DNA of 64,000 nucleotides from Sphingobacteriaceae bacterium (GTDB lineage Bacteria > Bacteroidota > Bacteroidia > B-17B0 > Aurantibacillaceae): contig JADJXI010000017.1 in assembly GCA_016715905.1 (NCBI GenBank), positions 310,001-374,000 of the forward strand, written 5' to 3'. Every line of letters starts with the position of its first letter. Positions within the stretch are counted from its first letter, which is position 1. Both the position numbers and the translations under genes were made by a program. The notes beneath the pieces are model-generated. The model ran no database searches. It saw only the letters and a list, made by a program, of their open reading frames with translations, and was not told the DNA's origin. Shown in pieces: positions 60,370 through 64,000 of the stretch.

Positions 60370-63129
60370 ATGTCAGAAGCAGGTAAAACACTTCGATTAA
60401 GCAAAGTGGCTAAAGAATTCAATCTTTCGTTAGGTAAGATTGTGGAATTTTTGGCCTCGAAGGGTCGCGAAATTGAAAGTAATCCCAATGCAAAAATTGG
60501 CGATGATGAGTATAAACTTTTATTAAAAGAGTTTTCGGGCGATAAGTCTGCTAAAGAAGAGGCAGAAAGTGTTTCTCAAAACATCAGCAAAGTTAAACGC
60601 GAAACTATTATTTTAGATGAAATAAAAGCGAAGAAAACTAAGGAAGAAGAAATTGCCGACGAAGTGGTAATTAAAGATCTGACTATACCAAAAACAGAAT
60701 CAGAACCTGCAATTAAGGAAAAAGCGGAGCCCGAACTCATTAAGCAAGATATTGAAAACTTAGATGGCCCTAAAGTTGTAGGTAAGGTTAATCTTGATTC
60801 TATTAACTCTAAATCATCAAAAAAGAAGAAAGAAGACGCCGTTTCTAAAAAAGAAGATGAAAAAGAAATAAATAAAATTCAGGATATAAAAGAAGAGCGT
60901 GTAGTTGAAACTACGGAAGAAATAGCGCCCGAACACATCGAGACAAAATTTGAAAAACTAGAAGGGCCAAAAATTTTAGGAAAGGTTGAATTACCTGTGG
61001 CTAAAGAGCCGGCTAAAAAAGGAGGAGATGACTCGGCCGAGAAGAAAAAACGTAAGCGTATTCGTAAGGGCGGTTTATCAGAAGAGGAAATTAAAAAAGT
61101 AGGTACCGAACAAGCAAAAATTGCCAAAGAAAGAGCTAAAGAAAAATACGGTGACCCAAGGGCAAGACAAAAAAGTAATAGTGGCAGCGGAACAAATCAA
61201 AATCAAAATAAACCGCGACACGAATTAACTGACGAAGAAATTCAAAAACAAATTAAAGATACTTTAGCGCGCTTAAGCGAAAAAGGTTCAAAATCTAAAA
61301 CCTCTAAATACAGAAGAGAAAAAAGAGATGAGGTAAGAGAGCGTTTAGATAAAGAAGCCGAAATGATGGAGGCTGACAAAAAAGTACTTCGCGTGGCTGA
61401 ATTTGTAAGCGCTAATCAAATGGCTCAAATGATGAGTGTGCCTGTAACACAAATTATTTCAGCTTGTATGTCATTGGGCTTATTTGTGTCTATTAATCAG
61501 CGATTAGATGCTGAAACAATAGCTATTGTGGCTGAAGAGTTTGGTTATAAAGTAGAATTTGCTTCGGCAGAAGATGTTGAAACAGTAATAGAAGAAACGG
61601 ATAAACCCGAAGACTTAATTTCTCGTCCTCCTATTGTAACCGTAATGGGTCACGTTGATCATGGTAAAACTTCTTTGCTTGACTTTATACGTAAAGCCAA
61701 TGTAGTTGCCGGTGAGGCTGGAGGAATTACCCAACACATCGGGGCTTATAATGTTGGTCTTCCGAATGGAAAAAGTTTAACCTTTTTAGATACTCCAGGT
61801 CACGAAGCGTTTACCGCAATGCGTGCGCGTGGAGCTAAGGTTACCGACATTGCTATTATTGTTGTGGCTGCCGATGATTCGATAATGCCTCAAACTAAAG
61901 AAGCCATAAATCACGCACAGGCTGCCGGAGTACCCATGATTTTTGCAATTAATAAAATTGATAAGCCCGGTGCAAATCCCGATAAAATACGTGAAGGCTT
62001 ATCGGCTATGAATATTTTAGTGGAAGAGTGGGGCGGCAAATTTCAATGTCAGGAAGTGTCTGCTAAAAAAGGATTAAACATTGATTTATTATTGGAAAAA
62101 GTTCTTCTCGAAGCAGAAATGATGGATTTAAAAGCAAATCCAAAAAGAAAAGCTCAGGGTAGTGTGATTGAAGCCAGTATGGAAGAAGGAAGAGGTTATG
62201 TTTCTACTATTTTAGTACAAACAGGAACCTTAAAAATTGGTGACATAATTTTGGCGGGTTCATTTAGCGGAAGAGTAAGAGCCATGTTTAATGAGCGCGG
62301 TCAAAAAGTAGATTTTGCCGAACCTTCTCATCCGGTAAAAGTTTTAGGTTTAAGTGGTGCCCCTACCGCCGGCGACAAATTTAATGTGATGGAAGATGAA
62401 CGAGAGGCCAGAGAAATTGCCAATAAACGTCTTCAGTTACAACGTGAACAAGGTATTCGTACACATAAACACATCACCCTTGATGAAATTGGAAGAAGAC
62501 TGGCTATTGGTGATTTTAAAGAATTAAACGTAATTGTAAAAGGTGATGTGGACGGATCGATCGAGGCTCTTTCTGATTCCTTATTAAAATTGTCTACTGA
62601 AAAAATTGCGATTAATATCATTCACAAATCAGTTGGTGCAATTAGCGAAAGCGATGTTTTATTAGCCTCAGCATCCAACGCTATCATTATTGGCTTCCAG
62701 GTTAGACCTACAACCAGTGCCAGAAAATTAGCTGAGTCGGAAGAAATTGATATACGCCTCTACTCTATCATTTATGATGCAATTAATGAAATTAAAGCGG
62801 CCATGGAAGGCATGTTGGCTCCTGAATTTGAAGAAAAAATTGTATGTAATATTGAAATTAGAGAGGTGTTTAAAATTACTAAGGTTGGAACCGTTGCCGG
62901 TTGTTATGTGCTTGACGGAAAAGTTGGCCGCAATACCAAAGTAAGAGTTATTCGAAATGGAATTGTAATTCATACAGGAACTTTAGGGTCGCTTAAGCGA
63001 TTTAAAGATGATGTAAAAGAAGTGGCTACGGGCTATGAGTGCGGATTAAATATTGATGGTTTTGATAATATTGAAGTTGGAGATATTATTGAAGGTTATG
63101 ATATGGTCGAAATAAAGGCAAAACTTTAA
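60370..63129 (+). CDS. infB: Translation initiation factor IF-2
   Basis: Predicted 919 residues from an ATG. IF-2 is the GTPase that brings initiator tRNA to the 30S subunit. The N-terminus has LRLSKVAKEFNLSLGKIVEF, then a Lys/Glu-rich low-complexity linker (about 75-330). The G domain begins with Gly427 in GHVDHGKTSLLDF, followed by LDTPGHEAFTAMRARGA and FAINKIDKPGANP. Later domains end AGCYVLDGKVGRNTKVRVIR and NIEVGDIIEGY. Length is normal for Bacteroidota. Third gene of rimP-nusA-infB. A secreted protein gene follows within 7 bases. Confidence 0.97.
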   Translation: MSEAGKTLRLSKVAKEFNLSLGKIVEFLASKGREIESNPNAKIGDDEYKLLLKEFSGDKSAKEEAESVSQNISKVKRETIILDEIKAKKTKEEEIADEVVIKDLTIPKTESEPAIKEKAEPELIKQDIENLDGPKVVGKVNLDSINSKSSKKKKEDAVSKKEDEKEINKIQDIKEERVVETTEEIAPEHIETKFEKLEGPKILGKVELPVAKEPAKKGGDDSAEKKKRKRIRKGGLSEEEIKKVGTEQAKIAKERAKEKYGDPRARQKSNSGSGTNQNQNKPRHELTDEEIQKQIKDTLARLSEKGSKSKTSKYRREKRDEVRERLDKEAEMMEADKKVLRVAEFVSANQMAQMMSVPVTQIISACMSLGLFVSINQRLDAETIAIVAEEFGYKVEFASAEDVETVIEETDKPEDLISRPPIVTVMGHVDHGKTSLLDFIRKANVVAGEAGGITQHIGAYNVGLPNGKSLTFLDTPGHEAFTAMRARGAKVTDIAIIVVAADDSIMPQTKEAINHAQAAGVPMIFAINKIDKPGANPDKIREGLSAMNILVEEWGGKFQCQEVSAKKGLNIDLLLEKVLLEAEMMDLKANPKRKAQGSVIEASMEEGRGYVSTILVQTGTLKIGDIILAGSFSGRVRAMFNERGQKVDFAEPSHPVKVLGLSGAPTAGDKFNVMEDEREAREIANKRLQLQREQGIRTHKHITLDEIGRRLAIGDFKELNVIVKGDVDGSIEALSDSLLKLSTEKIAINIIHKSVGAISESDVLLASASNAIIIGFQVRPTTSARKLAESEEIDIRLYSIIYDAINEIKAAMEGMLAPEFEEKIVCNIEIREVFKITKVGTVAGCYVLDGKVGRNTKVRVIRNGIVIHTGTLGSLKRFKDDVKEVATGYECGLNIDGFDNIEVGDIIEGYDMVEIKAKL

Positions 63130-63136
63130 ATTGCTC

Positions 63137-64000
63137 TTGAGGTTTTTTAAAAAAATACTTCCGCCCTTTTGCTTTTTTTTTCATTTTTCTTTTTATGCAC
63201 AAATAAGCGGTTGCACCGATCCCTTGGCAACCAACTTTAATTCACTGGCAACTTTAAATGATGGCAGCTGCCTTTATTCAGCAAGTTCAATTACACCATA
63301 TTCTTCGTATAGCATTAGCGATAGTATTATTGAGACATCGGGTTTAATCTTTTGGAACGGAAATTTATTTACCCATAATGACAATACCGATAAGCTACTT
63401 TATCAATTAGATACGCTTAGTGGTGTTAAAATAAACACAATAAACTTAACGGTAAGAAATATTGATTGGGAAGAAGTTTCGCAGGATGCAAATTATATTT
63501 ACGTTGGTGATTTTGGTAATAATGCTGGCAATCGAACCAATTTAAAAATTTTTCGGTTTAATAAGGCGGCTCTTTTGCAGAACAATATTATTGTTGACAG
63601 CATTCAATTTTCTTATAGTAATCAAGTAAACTTTAATCCACCTCCTAACAGCACCGATTTTGATTGCGAAGCATTTATAGTGGGCTCCGACAGCATTTAT
63701 CTATTTACCAAACAGTGGGGAAGCAACAACACCTCTTTTTATTCTTTATCAAAAAATCCGGGAACTTATACGGCTAATTTGAGGGGAACAATCAATGTTC
63801 AGGGGCTAATCACGGGTGCGGTTCAAATAGAAAACAAATCTGCTATTGTGCTTTGCGGATATAACAATACCTTACAACCATTTCTTTTTTTATTATACGA
63901 TTATACTGGAAATAATTTTGGCAGCGGAAACAAAAGAAAATTAAACCTCAACTTACCCTTCCACCAAATTGAAGGAATTGCTTATACAGGTGGAGAAAGA
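63137..64000 (+). CDS. Secreted protein with GCTDP...DGSC motif (3' end beyond window)
   Basis: Open frame of 288 codons from TTG 63137, 7 bases after infB, running off the window. The signal peptide is RFFKKILPPFCFFFHFSFYAQ. The mature N-terminus holds GCTDPLATNFNSLATLNDGS followed by C, a short cysteine-bracketed motif often repeated in exported Bacteroidota proteins and thought to resemble a calcium-binding loop. The remainder (residues about 55-288) has propeller-like strands such as NIDWEEVSQDANYIYVGDFG, QWGSNNTSFYSLSK and HQIEGIAYTGG. Function unknown; an adhesin or surface-exposed role and a C-terminal sorting domain beyond the window are plausible but unseen. Confidence 0.75.
   Translation, partial: MRFFKKILPPFCFFFHFSFYAQISGCTDPLATNFNSLATLNDGSCLYSASSITPYSSYSISDSIIETSGLIFWNGNLFTHNDNTDKLLYQLDTLSGVKINTINLTVRNIDWEEVSQDANYIYVGDFGNNAGNRTNLKIFRFNKAALLQNNIIVDSIQFSYSNQVNFNPPPNSTDFDCEAFIVGSDSIYLFTKQWGSNNTSFYSLSKNPGTYTANLRGTINVQGLITGAVQIENKSAIVLCGYNNTLQPFLFLLYDYTGNNFGSGNKRKLNLNLPFHQIEGIAYTGGER

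Noticed and set aside
1..64000. CRISPR arrays, tRNA or rRNA genes, transposases, integrases
   Set aside because: I found no regularly spaced short repeats, no cloverleaf-like sequence with conserved arms, and no transposase or integrase motif in any frame. A covariance-model search would be decisive.

Overview
This window looks like chromosomal DNA from a low-GC member of the Bacteroidota. The evidence is: TnnTTTG-type -7 promoter elements, few classical Shine-Dalgarno sites, many outer-membrane and secreted proteins with short signal peptides ending in AQ/SQ, a PorG-like protein next to uppS-bamA-ompH-ompH, a bacterial geranylgeranylglyceryl phosphate synthase, a TonB receptor with a carboxypeptidase-regulatory-like N-terminus, and a GCTDP...DGSC secreted motif. 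Family or genus cannot be fixed from the sequence alone. No rRNA, tRNA, CRISPR array, transposase or phage gene was recognised.

Layout. 1-741: 3' part of the succinate dehydrogenase/fumarate reductase iron-sulfur subunit. 748-10288: first cluster of TPR/transmembrane/coiled-coil genes (five intact, one remnant), interrupted by a secreted serine hydrolase. 10322-21099: dprA, a TonB-dependent receptor, a DUF2142 membrane protein, a TPR protein, a PorE-like OmpA/PD40 protein, murI and a BBP2-type barrel. 21235-26668: outer-membrane biogenesis block porG-like, uppS, bamA and two ompH/skp genes. 26865-33669: MORN-repeat protein, cysS, glutaminyl cyclase, an unknown secreted protein and polA. 33678-36734: second TPR cluster (two genes). 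36731-46590: metallophosphoesterase, a double-length D-Ala-D-Ala ligase, GT11 fucosyltransferase, S9 peptidase, GGGP synthase, phosphopantetheinyl transferase and ahcY. 46596-53242: repeat element, terminator and third TPR cluster (one deletion remnant and four genes). 53256-57923: secreted caspase-like peptidase, IPExxxVDY-like protein, rnc, fabF and acpP. 58091-63129: small membrane protein, then rimP-nusA-infB. 63137-64000: start of a secreted protein that runs off the window.

The most unusual content is the TPR family: eleven intact genes and two remnants in three clusters. Each intact member has a signal peptide, TPR repeats, a coiled coil, one transmembrane helix near the C-terminus, and a short predicted cytoplasmic tail ending in a motif close to EILDSIHYARRIQMAQIP. 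From general knowledge of Bacteroidota proteins, that motif is the signalling helix that normally leads into a SpoIIE/PP2C-type phosphatase domain. Here every protein stops about 15-20 residues later, before the phosphatase would begin. The 3' ends of several copies are nearly identical at DNA level while the TPR parts differ, which suggests duplication plus gene conversion. The family therefore looks like a set of periplasmic TPR sensors with a conserved orphan output tail whose partner is not in this window. A caspase-like peptidase lies convergent to the end of the third cluster; any functional link is speculative.

Several genes appear to use TTG start codons because no ATG is available in frame near a plausible N-terminus. 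I moved starts from the longest reading frame to an internal ATG or TTG where that gave a credible signal peptide or shorter overlap.
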